From positions 1 to 13,084 of the forward strand of contig JAEUIG010000118.1 of assembly GCA_016795125.1 (NCBI GenBank): 13,084 bases of DNA, written 5' to 3'. Position 1 is the stretch's first letter. Every line of letters starts with the position of its first letter. This document shows positions 1-8,135 of this stretch, in pieces. The DNA is from Planctomycetaceae bacterium. Lineage in GTDB: Bacteria; Planctomycetota; Planctomycetia; Planctomycetales; Planctomycetaceae. The position numbers and the translations under genes are program-made. The notes under the pieces were generated by a model. The model was not told the DNA's origin, made no database searches, and saw nothing but the letters and a program-made list of their open reading frames with translations.

Positions 1-1988
1 ACGAGCTGGCGCAACTCATTACGAATGTTCTGCTGGATGCGGCTGTCTTGAACCAGCCGTTCGGCCGTGTGCATCAGGCTCGCGAGCGTGTCGCCGAAGA
101 AGATTTGCTTGTTGATGCTCTCGGCCGTCCGCTCCGCCTGACGTTCATTACGGCCGTCCAGTGCGTCCTGTGCGAGCTGCATGTGCTTCTGCAGGTTCTG
201 TCGCTGCCGCTCGGACATGTATTCGTCGTACTCGTCGCAGAAATGCTTCGCCCGCCGAATCGCCTCTTCCAGGGACTCAAATGCTTCGTCGGACGTCGAG
301 CCGTACTCCAGACGGTGCAGTTCCGGCTCGCGTCCCTCGATCGCGACGGAGAGTTCGAGTACCCGGTTGTCGTCGTAGCGCATGCCGACTTTGACCGGCG
401 TGCCGATCGTGACCTCGCGTCCCTTCAGGTCGACAACAATGTTCCCCTGGTGGGAATTGCGGCTGGCCTTCTCGTTGGTTCCCGCCCAGACGCGGATGAA
501 CACCTGGTTCGGCTTTGTGGCGATGAAATTGTGCGTGATCGGCGTCTCCATGGGATACGGCGTCGCCTTCGGGATAATCACGTGGAAGACGTCCCGCTCC
601 GCTCCCTTCTTCACGCCGATGCCGATGGACCGCTCGGTGATCTGCTTGGTGTCCATCAGCTCCGGGTTGAGCACGGCACGCCCGGCGCTCAGATCGGCGC
701 CGCATTTCTCGCACGCCGCAGTCCCGTCCGGATTGACCGTCTTGCATTTCTCGCAGATCAGACCCGTCAGCGCGGCAGCGTAATAGGCGGCCCCCTGCGC
801 CACGGCGTACATCGGGTGCACGTCTTCGACACTGCGCACGCGGCCCGGAAACTTCGCTTCCATACTGGCCCGGACCTTGGGAATGTACGTCGATCCGCCG
901 ATCAGCAGCACTTCGGACACCGTTTCCGGCTTGATGTTCCGCTCGGCGAGCACCGCATCGACTTCCGCCAGTGACTTCTGGATGCAATCATCAATCATCG
1001 CCTCGAACTGTTCCCGCGTCACCGTCAGGTTCCGCACGGCCAGGATGCGGGGCGATGTCTGACCCGGCGCAGGAGGAGCTTTTCCCAGAATCGGGATGTT
1101 GATCACCGTCCGGTCCGCTTCTGACAGCGCCTGCTTCGCCTCTTCCACGCGCGGCTTGATCCGGCTGCGGAACATCTCGTCGCTGCGGGGATCGTAGCCG
1201 TTGTACCGCTCCGCAATGTGCTCGGCCACGAGGTCCATCAGCCGGTAGTCGAAATTGTCCCCCCCCAGCCACGCGTCGCCCCCGATGTTCTTCCCCCGGA
1301 AGCGACTGTCCTTCACTTGCAGCAGCGAGACGTCGAACGTCCCCCCCCCGAGATCGTAAACGAGGACGTGACGGTTCGGCCGCTGCTCGCTGAGTCCGGC
1401 GGCGAACGCGGCGGCCGTCGGCTCGTCCAGCAGCGCTTTGACGCGCAGTCCGGCGATCCGGCCCGCCTCGAGCGTCGCCGCCCGCTGTCGTTCGTTGAAG
1501 TACGCCGGAACCGTAACGACGACGCCGTTCACCTGGTCCTGAAAGAACTCTTCCGCCGCCTCCCTGGCCTTCGTGAGAATCATTGCCGCGATCTCTTCCG
1601 GCCGGTAGTGCCGGTCCCCCAGCAGCACTCGCGCAGCGTGGTCCTCCCCCTGCGGCGCCTCGGTGATCGAATAGCCGACCTGTCGGATCACTTCCAAAAC
1701 TCGGTCCCGTTCTTCGGCGTCCTCCCCCTTGAAACGTTCCTCTGCACTGTAAAAGCGGGCCCCCATCAGCCGCTTGATCGAGTAGATCGTGTCTTTCGGA
1801 TCGTTGGCTTCGGCCGCCGCGCAGGCGTCGACGCCCACCAGCAGCGATTTCACAGTCACCCGGTCGTTGCAGACCACCGAGGGAATGTGATACCGGTCGC
1901 TGATGCGCACGACGACGGGCTTGCCGTCCACGATTGCCGCGACGACCGTGTTGGTCGTCCCCAGGTCGATGCCCAGATCGATTGCCAT
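1..1988 (-). CDS. Hsp70/DnaK-family chaperone with zinc ribbon at the interdomain linker (3' end beyond window)
   Basis: Hsp70-type ATPase; the family folds or remodels client proteins in the cytoplasm in an ATP cycle. The first 662 residues are visible and no stop is reached before the left edge. Seen: phosphate-1 motif DLGTTNT at 8-14, DEPTAAA at 188-194, phosphate-2 motif DLGGGTFD at 212-219, and adenosine motif GGSTYIPKV at 364-372. These make a complete nucleotide-binding domain of about 405 residues. A C-x2-C-x10-C-x2-C zinc ribbon (C412, C415, C426, C429) follows where DnaK has its hydrophobic VLLLDV-type linker. A beta substrate-binding domain then begins near ITERSIGIG (450-458), and an Arg/Gln/Glu-rich helical lid runs from about 560 to the edge. 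The ATG at 1988 has AGGTGAG 8 nt upstream. The gene follows the GrpE-like gene by 5 bp and is last of the visible operon. It is probably not the housekeeping dnaK, because of the insert and the neighbours (inference). Confidence 0.93.
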   Translation of the reverse strand, partial: MAIDLGIDLGTTNTVVAAIVDGKPVVVRISDRYHIPSVVCNDRVTVKSLLVGVDACAAAEANDPKDTIYSIKRLMGARFYSAEERFKGEDAEERDRVLEVIRQVGYSITEAPQGEDHAARVLLGDRHYRPEEIAAMILTKAREAAEEFFQDQVNGVVVTVPAYFNERQRAATLEAGRIAGLRVKALLDEPTAAAFAAGLSEQRPNRHVLVYDLGGGTFDVSLLQVKDSRFRGKNIGGDAWLGGDNFDYRLMDLVAEHIAERYNGYDPRSDEMFRSRIKPRVEEAKQALSEADRTVINIPILGKAPPAPGQTSPRILAVRNLTVTREQFEAMIDDCIQKSLAEVDAVLAERNIKPETVSEVLLIGGSTYIPKVRASMEAKFPGRVRSVEDVHPMYAVAQGAAYYAAALTGLICEKCKTVNPDGTAACEKCGADLSAGRAVLNPELMDTKQITERSIGIGVKKGAERDVFHVIIPKATPYPMETPITHNFIATKPNQVFIRVWAGTNEKASRNSHQGNIVVDLKGREVTIGTPVKVGMRYDDNRVLELSVAIEGREPELHRLEYGSTSDEAFESLEEAIRRAKHFCDEYDEYMSERQRQNLQKHMQLAQDALDGRNERQAERTAESINKQIFFGDTLASLMHTAERLVQDSRIQQNIRNELRQL

Positions 1989-1993
1989 TTCGT

Positions 1994-2404
1994 TCACTCA
2001 CCTGTCGCCGGACTACGGATGCTCGAGACCTGTACTGCCGCACGACGTATCACTTCGTCTTCCCAGAGCAACCCCTCAATCTCGACCTCAACCACTTCGC
2101 ATCGCTCAGTGACCTTGTCCGTGCGGCGCTTGACGTCGAAACGCCCCGGATCGCTGACGGGATCGCCAGGGTTGCCGAACACCTCGATCCCCTCCGTCGC
2201 CAGCGCCGCGAGCAACTCGTCGCGGACCGCCCCCAGCGCGTCGAACAGACCTTGTTCGTCCGGCCGGGTCTGATCGAGCACGGACCGGATCTGGCTCGCG
2301 ACAGCCCCGACGCGCCGGACGATTCCGACGGCGCGCTCTCGAAATCGGGCCTCCGCCTCCCGGGCAGCCTGAGCCTGCCGCATCAAGTCGAGTTCCTGGT
2401 CCAT
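1994..2404 (-). CDS. GrpE-like nucleotide exchange factor (short)
   Basis: Probable nucleotide exchange factor for the Hsp70 encoded 5 bp downstream. The 136-residue product has an N-terminal helical, charged segment (about 1-70), as expected for the long GrpE helices. A compact C-terminal domain follows, with G-I-E-V-F-G at 72-77, R-F-D-V-K-R-R at 88-94, and alternating hydrophobic strands at about 101-127 (CEVVEVEIEGLLW, then RRAAVQV). This matches the order of the GrpE beta domain: GV..., FDP.xHEAV, VVEV...GY, and R.A.V.V. It is shorter than typical GrpE (about 180-200 aa), and the usual acidic disordered N-terminus is absent. I chose the ATG at 2404 because GGAGG (2410-2414) lies 5 nt upstream. 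A GTG at 2446 in the same frame would add 14 residues but has no clear ribosome binding site. The family call rests on pattern and position and is moderately sure. Confidence 0.72.
   Translation of the reverse strand: MDQELDLMRQAQAAREAEARFRERAVGIVRRVGAVASQIRSVLDQTRPDEQGLFDALGAVRDELLAALATEGIEVFGNPGDPVSDPGRFDVKRRTDKVTERCEVVEVEIEGLLWEDEVIRRAAVQVSSIRSPATGE
1997..2003 (-). promoter_or_regulatory. Ribosome binding site of the Hsp70 gene
   Basis: On the minus strand AGGTGAG lies 8 nt before the ATG at 1988 and abuts the TGA of the GrpE-like gene (1994-1996). It fixes the Hsp70 start and suggests that ribosomes finishing the GrpE-like gene re-initiate here. Confidence 0.65.
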
Positions 2405-2409
2405 CCTCT

Positions 2410-2414
2410 CCTCC
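2410..2414 (-). promoter_or_regulatory. Ribosome binding site deciding the GrpE-like start
   Basis: GGAGG on the minus strand lies 5 nt before the ATG at 2404. This favours that ATG over the upstream in-frame GTG at 2446. Confidence 0.6.
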
Positions 2415-2495
2415 GCCACACGATTCACACGACCGCTCCACCGCACGCGGATCAGGCACCGACGCCCCCGGAAAGCCGACCGACGGTGGCCCCCG

Positions 2496-2867
2496 TCAGG
2501 TCTCGTGCGCCGGACCCGGCAGCGGGTACAGAAACAGATCGACTCCCAGTCGCTTGACCACTGTATCGATCGCCGTCACCGCCCGCTCCTCCTCCTGAGT
2601 CTCCGGAAACACCTCCTGGACTTCCGCCAGCGACGACGCCGGCGTGATCCCATGCGCCGCCAGCAGTCGATATGGGGCCAGAATCTCCGCCTGCGGGTCG
2701 GCGTCGCACAGCAGCTGGCGTCGGACGGCCGGCGCGGATTCGTCTTGCTGTCCATGGATCGTGAAGACGGTCGAGCACTGAGGGCAATTCGTCTGTGCAT
2801 TCACATATTCGCCGGTCACGAGCCAGCGATGACCGCACTCCGGGCAGACGACGGGTAGCTGCGACAT
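2496..2867 (-). CDS. Small zinc-ribbon protein of unknown function
   Basis: The 123-residue soluble protein has an N-terminal zinc ribbon with CPEC at 8-11 and CPQC at 28-31 (C-x2-C-x16-C-x2-C). It resembles the short MJ0042-like ribbons common in planctomycete proteins. After a linker, a helical C-terminal part (about 58-115) begins ILAPYRLLAAHGI and continues SLAEVQEVF. This faintly resembles the opening of a J-domain ('PY.vLG....s..ei...'), but no HPD tripeptide is present, so a DnaJ role is not supported. The ATG at 2867 lies 3 nt after the TIR gene's stop, with GGAG (2877-2880) 9 nt upstream inside that gene, so translation is probably coupled. Its position between the TIR effector and the GrpE/Hsp70 pair suggests an adaptor (inference only). 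Confidence 0.8.
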   Translation of the reverse strand: MSQLPVVCPECGHRWLVTGEYVNAQTNCPQCSTVFTIHGQQDESAPAVRRQLLCDADPQAEILAPYRLLAAHGITPASSLAEVQEVFPETQEEERAVTAIDTVVKRLGVDLFLYPLPGPAHET

Positions 2868-2870
2868 AGA

Positions 2871-5327
2871 CTATGTCTCCGTCTCCGGGTGATACCGATC
2901 CATGTAATCTTTGATCCGCTGCACGCTGCGCGGAACGCCCCGACGAAGTTCGTCCGCGGTGACCTCCGGACCGGCGCTGCGCTCCTGTTCAGGCGGGAGC
3001 GGTCGCGGCGACCGAACCGGCGCCGCCGGTCCCTTAGACGTAAGCGCGCGCAGCTGCTGCAACTGCTCGGCCGACACCCGCGAAACCAGTTGCAGTAGAA
3101 CCTCCTGAGGCAGCTGTGAAAGGTAACGGTGCCCGGGAAATTCAGCCTGCACGCCGTTGAGGAGTTGCGCAACAGCCGCAACGCCGTCCTGCTCGAGCAG
3201 CCGCTCGGCCTCCGAGACGACGGCCCCGCGCAGGCGCGCGACGGCCGACAGGTCATTGGGCCGCGCGAGACACTCCGCACGCGCCGACTCAAGCTGCATG
3301 TCCCTCGACATCCGCTGCCGGGCGCCCTCTAGCTCCTGCGCCGGGTCGTCGCCGACCGGCGTCGTACGCGCTGCCTCGACGTCTGCACCCCGTCGCAGCC
3401 CCGTCATGGCCGCGTACTGTGCTTCCAGATCCTTTTTCTGGTCGTACCACTGCACCTGCTCTTGCACCTCCGCAAGCATCTCCGCGTCCGGAAAGTCCCG
3501 TTCCAGCCGCGCGACTGCCGCTCGGGCGGCATCCAGCCTGCCCAGCACTCCCTGCTGATGGAGTCGGATGTTGGCGGCCACGAGGACGTACAGATCTCCC
3601 GCACTGAGCGTCTGGCCTTCGGCATCGGCGCTCTCGACGATCTTCAGCGCCTCGCGCAGTCGTCCGTCACCGAAGGCGAATCTCGCTTTGTGTCGCAACA
3701 GTGCGCTTTCCAGTCGCGCATAGGCGCTCCCAAGCGTTCTGCCGAACGCCCGCTCCGCCTCGCAGTACGTAATCCGCAGCTTCTGTGCCTCCCACGGCGT
3801 AAGACCTGGCGCTTCAGCCCCTGCCGCGACATCCTGCAATACGTCGCCCAGGCGCTGCGCCACTGTCGTAAGGGCGTGAGCGTCGTCGCGGGCCAGGCGC
3901 GACAGGCATTCCAGTCCGCGTCGGCCTCGCTCTGGATCTTCGGCGATCCCGCCCACGGTGAGGCCCCGGCGAACCTCTTCCAGCGCAGCGCGGCTCAGCA
4001 ACTCAACCGCCGTCGCATGCCACGGATCCTCCGGACGATCGACCGCCGCCGGCCGATCCTCAACGAGCACAGTGGTCTGTCCCGAGTCGAGACGGTACGC
4101 CGCGGAAAACAGCGGTGAGAACCAGGGAAGAGCCTCCGGCAATGCCGCGATCCGTTCGGCTGCCTGCTCGGTCAGCCGCGCCGCGGCGCCGAAACGCTGC
4201 GCAAAGCCATAGCCGAACGCGGCCGATGCCAGTCGGTGCGCTCCAACAGCCACCGCGACCCCGCCAGCGGACTGCAAGCACGCCGCCGCCCGATCTTCCG
4301 CCTCGACAAAATCACCGAACGACAGTCCCAGCATGCGGAAGCTGTCGTTGTTCCGCAACGCCTTAGTGCACGTGCGAGTAAGAACCGACTGCACGGTCTC
4401 GTTCCAGACCACTACTCGATCCTCCGACACGGCCGAACCTGACAGTAGTTCCGGTGAATGGCGCAGCGCCGTCATTCCCATCACCGCCAGCGTGGCCGAC
4501 GGCAGCGGATTCGCCGGCGTCAAGGCGACATCCAGCAGACTGCTGACGATCAACCGGCGAAGACGCTCAAAATCCAGGCGGCGGCCAAGCGCCGCGGCCG
4601 ACAGCCGCGCGGCGTCGCCCCAGCGACCCTCCAACACTGCGACGACTTCAGGATCGAGTTCGTCTCCGGCGAACGTCCCGGCCGCGATCCGGACGTCGGC
4701 GTCGGGATCGCCCATGACGCTGAAAAACGGCGCGACTCCCGCTGCCGGATCAATCTGCAGCAACTCCTGGATCCGGGGGAGCTCGACACCGCGCGCTGCG
4801 GGAGGGACTTCCCCTGCGGACTCTGCCTCCGGAGATTCCTCCTCCGCCGTGTCCAGGTCGCCACCTGCCGCTGCCCGAACCGGTGGGATCGGTCGCAGAT
4901 TCGTCTGCTCGGCATGCTCGAGATACATGTCGTCGAACAGTTCCTCTTTGCGGAGCAGTTCCTCAAACCGTCTGTTGTTCAGCGTGTCGTTGCCGTCGTA
5001 AAAGTTGACCCGCTGATAGTCGTGCAACTGCGTGAAGTCGGGAGGGATGTCGCAGTTCTCGAACCATAGCGGGATAATCAGCTTTTCCTGGCCATAGGCC
5101 CACTCATATTCCTTGCGACAGAAGTCCGACTGGCTGTAGTCCTGCGTCCAGACGATCAGCATCACGCGGGACTGCTTCAGCCGCGTGCGCAACTGGTCCC
5201 TCCAGTTTCCCGCGCGCAATCCCGGGTCGCACCAGAAGCGGACACCGCAGTACGAAAGCCGCGACGCCACCCAGTCCTTGAGAGGTGTGTTCCTGCGGCA
5301 GTAACTGATGAAAACGTCGTAGTTCAT
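2871..5327 (-). CDS. TIR-domain protein with long helical repeat tail
   Basis: Likely effector of the locus; many bacterial TIR domains cleave NAD+. Numbering from the ATG at 5327 (818 aa): a TIR domain spans about 1-125, with YDVFISYCR at 3-11 (beta A/box 1), a W-C-D-P-G-L loop near 32-37, and S-D-F-C-R-K-E at 67-73. The glutamate E73 sits where NADase TIR domains carry their catalytic Glu (SxWCxxE-like; here Phe replaces Trp). The C-terminal half of the domain (KLIIPLWF, then QLHDYQRVNF) is also present. An acidic linker (about 130-165) leads to HEAT-like helices (about 170-240), a long alpha-helical region, and a TPR-like stretch near 555-620. No membrane segment is visible. An in-frame TTG 9 nt upstream could start it three residues earlier; neither start has a strong ribosome binding site. 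The NADase assignment is inferred from the motif. Confidence 0.9.
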   Translation of the reverse strand: MNYDVFISYCRRNTPLKDWVASRLSYCGVRFWCDPGLRAGNWRDQLRTRLKQSRVMLIVWTQDYSQSDFCRKEYEWAYGQEKLIIPLWFENCDIPPDFTQLHDYQRVNFYDGNDTLNNRRFEELLRKEELFDDMYLEHAEQTNLRPIPPVRAAAGGDLDTAEEESPEAESAGEVPPAARGVELPRIQELLQIDPAAGVAPFFSVMGDPDADVRIAAGTFAGDELDPEVVAVLEGRWGDAARLSAAALGRRLDFERLRRLIVSSLLDVALTPANPLPSATLAVMGMTALRHSPELLSGSAVSEDRVVVWNETVQSVLTRTCTKALRNNDSFRMLGLSFGDFVEAEDRAAACLQSAGGVAVAVGAHRLASAAFGYGFAQRFGAAARLTEQAAERIAALPEALPWFSPLFSAAYRLDSGQTTVLVEDRPAAVDRPEDPWHATAVELLSRAALEEVRRGLTVGGIAEDPERGRRGLECLSRLARDDAHALTTVAQRLGDVLQDVAAGAEAPGLTPWEAQKLRITYCEAERAFGRTLGSAYARLESALLRHKARFAFGDGRLREALKIVESADAEGQTLSAGDLYVLVAANIRLHQQGVLGRLDAARAAVARLERDFPDAEMLAEVQEQVQWYDQKKDLEAQYAAMTGLRRGADVEAARTTPVGDDPAQELEGARQRMSRDMQLESARAECLARPNDLSAVARLRGAVVSEAERLLEQDGVAAVAQLLNGVQAEFPGHRYLSQLPQEVLLQLVSRVSAEQLQQLRALTSKGPAAPVRSPRPLPPEQERSAGPEVTADELRRGVPRSVQRIKDYMDRYHPETET

Positions 5328-5375
5328 ATCAGCCAAACGCTGTCGGAGTGTCCGTCAGGCGCGCGGGCATGCTGC

Positions 5376-8135
5376 TCACCGATCCAGAATCCCGCTTCGC
5401 AGAATCGCTTCCGCGTGGTGTCGTTCCATTTCTCGATAGTGGCCGATCGCAAGCCGTTCCTTGAACAGCCTCTGGGCCTCCTTGAGTCGCCCTTCCGCAC
5501 GCGCCTTCTCTCCCAGGTAATAGAGGAATTCGCCGCGACGGAGTTCGCTGGTAGCCATCTGATGCACGTCCTCATCCGTTCGCAGTCCGCGGAACCAGTC
5601 GCCCAGAGCGCCGTACCATTCATCGTCTCGTGTCACTTGCGGACCCTGCGCGATTACGGCCGGCATCTCCTGCCGGCGCCCCAGGTGCATCAGGCAGGTC
5701 AACGTCATCAACCGCTGGAGATTGCTGGGCGGCTCGTGCCGGGTCGCCGTTTGCAAATCCGCCAGCGCGTCCGCAAACTCGCCGGCTCGCAGTTCGTTGA
5801 TCGCCAGGTCGGTCAGCAGCCCTGTCTCCTCCGGAAAATGTTCGAAGTAAAGCCGGAGATCCTCCTCCGCATCCTTGAACCGTCCGGCCTGAGAGCGGAT
5901 GCGACCCCGTAAAAGACGGCCCATCGCCAGTCGCGGATACTCCGTGACGAGTTCCTCGAACACCTGCACCGCTTCGTCGAGCCTTCCGACGTTGCGGCAA
6001 CTCAGCCCCTTGATAAACAGCAGCCGCACCCGGTCGTTTCCGGTCACTTGCAGCGGAGCGATCATCCGCAACGCCTCTTCATAGTGTTCTTTCTCAAAAA
6101 GCGTGTTGGCCTGCATCAACCGCTGTTCGTTCGACAGCGACGGATCGACCAGGCAGTAGTAACGGCGAGCCCGCTGCCGCTGGGCTTCGTCGTCGCTGCG
6201 GTCTCCCAGCCAGTTCTCGACGATCGTGGTCGCGTCGGTCAGCAGATTGCGGTCGTTCGACAGAATCCGGGACTCTCCCAGGCGACGGATCATGACCTTC
6301 GTCCGCGCAAGACAGATCTCCGAGTTGTCGGGCACCCGCTTATACGCCTGCTCTGCCACCTCGGACGCACGGTCCAGGTCGCCCGCCATGCACAACCCCT
6401 CGACCGCGTGGGCGGCCGCCGCCGCGTACAGCCCCTTGATCGAATCATGTTCGGGCTTCGTTTCCAGCGCCCTGTCCGCGTCGCGAAATGCGGCGTCGTA
6501 CGCTCCCTGTCCCATGTGTTCCGCGGCGCGACGGAACAGCCGCAGGCAGTCGATCTCCCGGTATTCCGACCGGATCCGCTCGCGATCGTCGGCGGTCAGC
6601 GTCTCTGACTGCGTCTCGGTCAAGATGGCCCGCTGCATCATCTGCGCCAGGAGGCCGAGGTACTCGCGGTTGACCTGCGGGTCTTCGACCAGTTTGTGAA
6701 ACGCATAGTTCATCATGCTAATGACGGTCCGACGCGTGTCCCGCAATTCGCGGTTTTCGGACGCATGTGACAGCAGATCCTGACATAGACCGAGGGCGTC
6801 CATTAGTCGATCGGTGGCCGGTCGGCACTCACCCGCCTCGAGCAGGTGATGCGCGTCGTTGACCAGGACTGTGAGGTACTGTTGACTCAACCGCTCATCG
6901 TCGGGCGCGAGCAGCCGCGCCCGCTGCATGTATTCCACGGCCTGGCCGGAATCGTTCTGTTCGTTATGCGCTCGCACCGCCAATCTCACGAGCAACTGCA
7001 CGAGAGTGTTGATCGACCGTTGGTCTGGCAGAATCTGGGCCGCCCGCTCCGCGAGAAACAACGAGACGGTCCAGTCGCTCGCCTCGAGCAGTTCCTCCAG
7101 CCGCTGCTGGACCATCGACTGCATGCGGTCCTTGATCGCCCGCCCTTGTCGCAACAGGATGCTCGTCGTTTGACGGTCGAGCACATCGACGTCGCGGACA
7201 GCCTCTCCCCAATACGCAAGTGCCTTCTCGACGCTCTGTTCTCCCGCCTGAAACAGCGCGCTACTGCCAACTTCGACGCGGATCTCGATCGCCAGTTGAC
7301 GTGCGTCACGACTTCTCTCCGTCGAAGCGGACAGCAGATCAGCGGCGCCGTCACTCGCGCCGTTCTGTTCCGGACTGATCTGCCGGTCCAGGAAATCGAG
7401 CGCCCGGTCCAGCTCCTTGTAGCGGAAATAAATGTAAGGCAGTGCCAGGACTGAGAAGCAGTAGCCCGCCCGCCGCTTGACCGACGCTTCGTCGTCGTCC
7501 GTCCGGCCGAACATCCGGTTCAGCAGGAGAATCACGGAGTCGTTCGTCACCGGCAGTCCGCGAATGTGCCGCTGCGCCTCATCGAAAAAGCCGCATCGCC
7601 GTGCGTACGACGGTCCGCAGACGACATATCCGCCCTCGCTCTGGTCGAACGGCACGCCCCCCAGCTTGCGCACCAAGCTGGCACCCTCCAGCTCCACTCT
7701 CCATTCGTCCCGCACCCGTTGGATCCGCTGGCGACCCTCCGCATCAATCGCCGCCCCGTAGGACTCCTGCAACCGAGTCAGAGCCACGTCCACCGCCGCG
7801 TACACGGATTGTCGCGCGGCCTGCATTTGCTCGCGCGAGATCGGCTGACCGTACGTCTGCTCACGCTCCGCGCGGATCCACTCCATGTGACGGTCGCTCT
7901 CCAGCGCGTACACGAGATACGGCACCGCCCGTCCCCAGTGTTCCTCCGCCGACTTCCCGTTCCCTGAGGATTCCGCCTCGAGCGCCCGCCAGTAATGGAA
8001 CAGACCCGCCACGTGACACAAGGCCGGATCGCCACAGCTCTCGCGGAGTGCCTCCGCCAGCGCCGCTTCGGCTTTTGCATGCTCGCCAGACCGGGCGTTA
8101 CGTCGGAATTCGTCGAAGCGAATGTTGTTGCTCAT
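5376..8135 (-). CDS. Large TPR-repeat protein
   Basis: The 919-residue soluble alpha-helical protein is probably a scaffold or sensor for protein-protein contacts. TPR-like helix pairs recur throughout. The clearest lie in the C-terminal third, where segments such as GRLDEAVQVFEELVTEYPRL, GRFKDAEEDLRLYFEHFPEE and GEFADALADLQTATRHEP follow at regular distance. Earlier ones include QGAYDAAFRDADRALETKPE and GDLDRASEVAEQAYKRVPDN. No catalytic domain, signal peptide or membrane span is recognised. The N-terminus (MSNNIRFDEFRRNARSGEH) already looks like a helix pair. The ATG at 8135 overlaps the TGA of the preceding gene as ATGA, with GGTGA 7 nt upstream (8143-8147). The longer reading frame that opens at 8213 lies inside the preceding gene and is not needed. 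The 48-bp gap to the TIR gene puts both in one transcript. Confidence 0.9.
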   Translation of the reverse strand: MSNNIRFDEFRRNARSGEHAKAEAALAEALRESCGDPALCHVAGLFHYWRALEAESSGNGKSAEEHWGRAVPYLVYALESDRHMEWIRAEREQTYGQPISREQMQAARQSVYAAVDVALTRLQESYGAAIDAEGRQRIQRVRDEWRVELEGASLVRKLGGVPFDQSEGGYVVCGPSYARRCGFFDEAQRHIRGLPVTNDSVILLLNRMFGRTDDDEASVKRRAGYCFSVLALPYIYFRYKELDRALDFLDRQISPEQNGASDGAADLLSASTERSRDARQLAIEIRVEVGSSALFQAGEQSVEKALAYWGEAVRDVDVLDRQTTSILLRQGRAIKDRMQSMVQQRLEELLEASDWTVSLFLAERAAQILPDQRSINTLVQLLVRLAVRAHNEQNDSGQAVEYMQRARLLAPDDERLSQQYLTVLVNDAHHLLEAGECRPATDRLMDALGLCQDLLSHASENRELRDTRRTVISMMNYAFHKLVEDPQVNREYLGLLAQMMQRAILTETQSETLTADDRERIRSEYREIDCLRLFRRAAEHMGQGAYDAAFRDADRALETKPEHDSIKGLYAAAAAHAVEGLCMAGDLDRASEVAEQAYKRVPDNSEICLARTKVMIRRLGESRILSNDRNLLTDATTIVENWLGDRSDDEAQRQRARRYYCLVDPSLSNEQRLMQANTLFEKEHYEEALRMIAPLQVTGNDRVRLLFIKGLSCRNVGRLDEAVQVFEELVTEYPRLAMGRLLRGRIRSQAGRFKDAEEDLRLYFEHFPEETGLLTDLAINELRAGEFADALADLQTATRHEPPSNLQRLMTLTCLMHLGRRQEMPAVIAQGPQVTRDDEWYGALGDWFRGLRTDEDVHQMATSELRRGEFLYYLGEKARAEGRLKEAQRLFKERLAIGHYREMERHHAEAILRSGILDR

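Noticed and set aside
48..974. 308-codon open frame on the plus strand opposite the Hsp70 gene
   Set aside because: The minus strand shows clear Hsp70 motifs in this stretch; the plus frame has low-complexity Arg/Leu/Val-rich content and no recognisable domain, typical of GC-rich antisense shadow.
1338..1352. Frameshift in the Hsp70 gene at the nine-base C run
   Set aside because: Counting the run gives exactly three GGG codons, and the reading frame continues as VYDLGGGTFDVSLL on both sides.
991..2043. 350-codon minus-strand frame overlapping the Hsp70 N-terminal half
   Set aside because: It is a shifted frame of the Hsp70 gene with Arg/Gly-rich content; the true frame holds DLGTTNT, DLGGGTFD and a good ribosome binding site.
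1218..2273. 351-codon plus-strand frame across the Hsp70 and GrpE-like genes
   Set aside because: It is antisense to two well-supported genes and has no domain or ribosome binding site.
2496..2867. Calling the zinc-ribbon protein a DnaJ
   Set aside because: There is no HPD tripeptide and no DnaJ-type CxxCxGxG repeats; only a vague similarity of the helical part.
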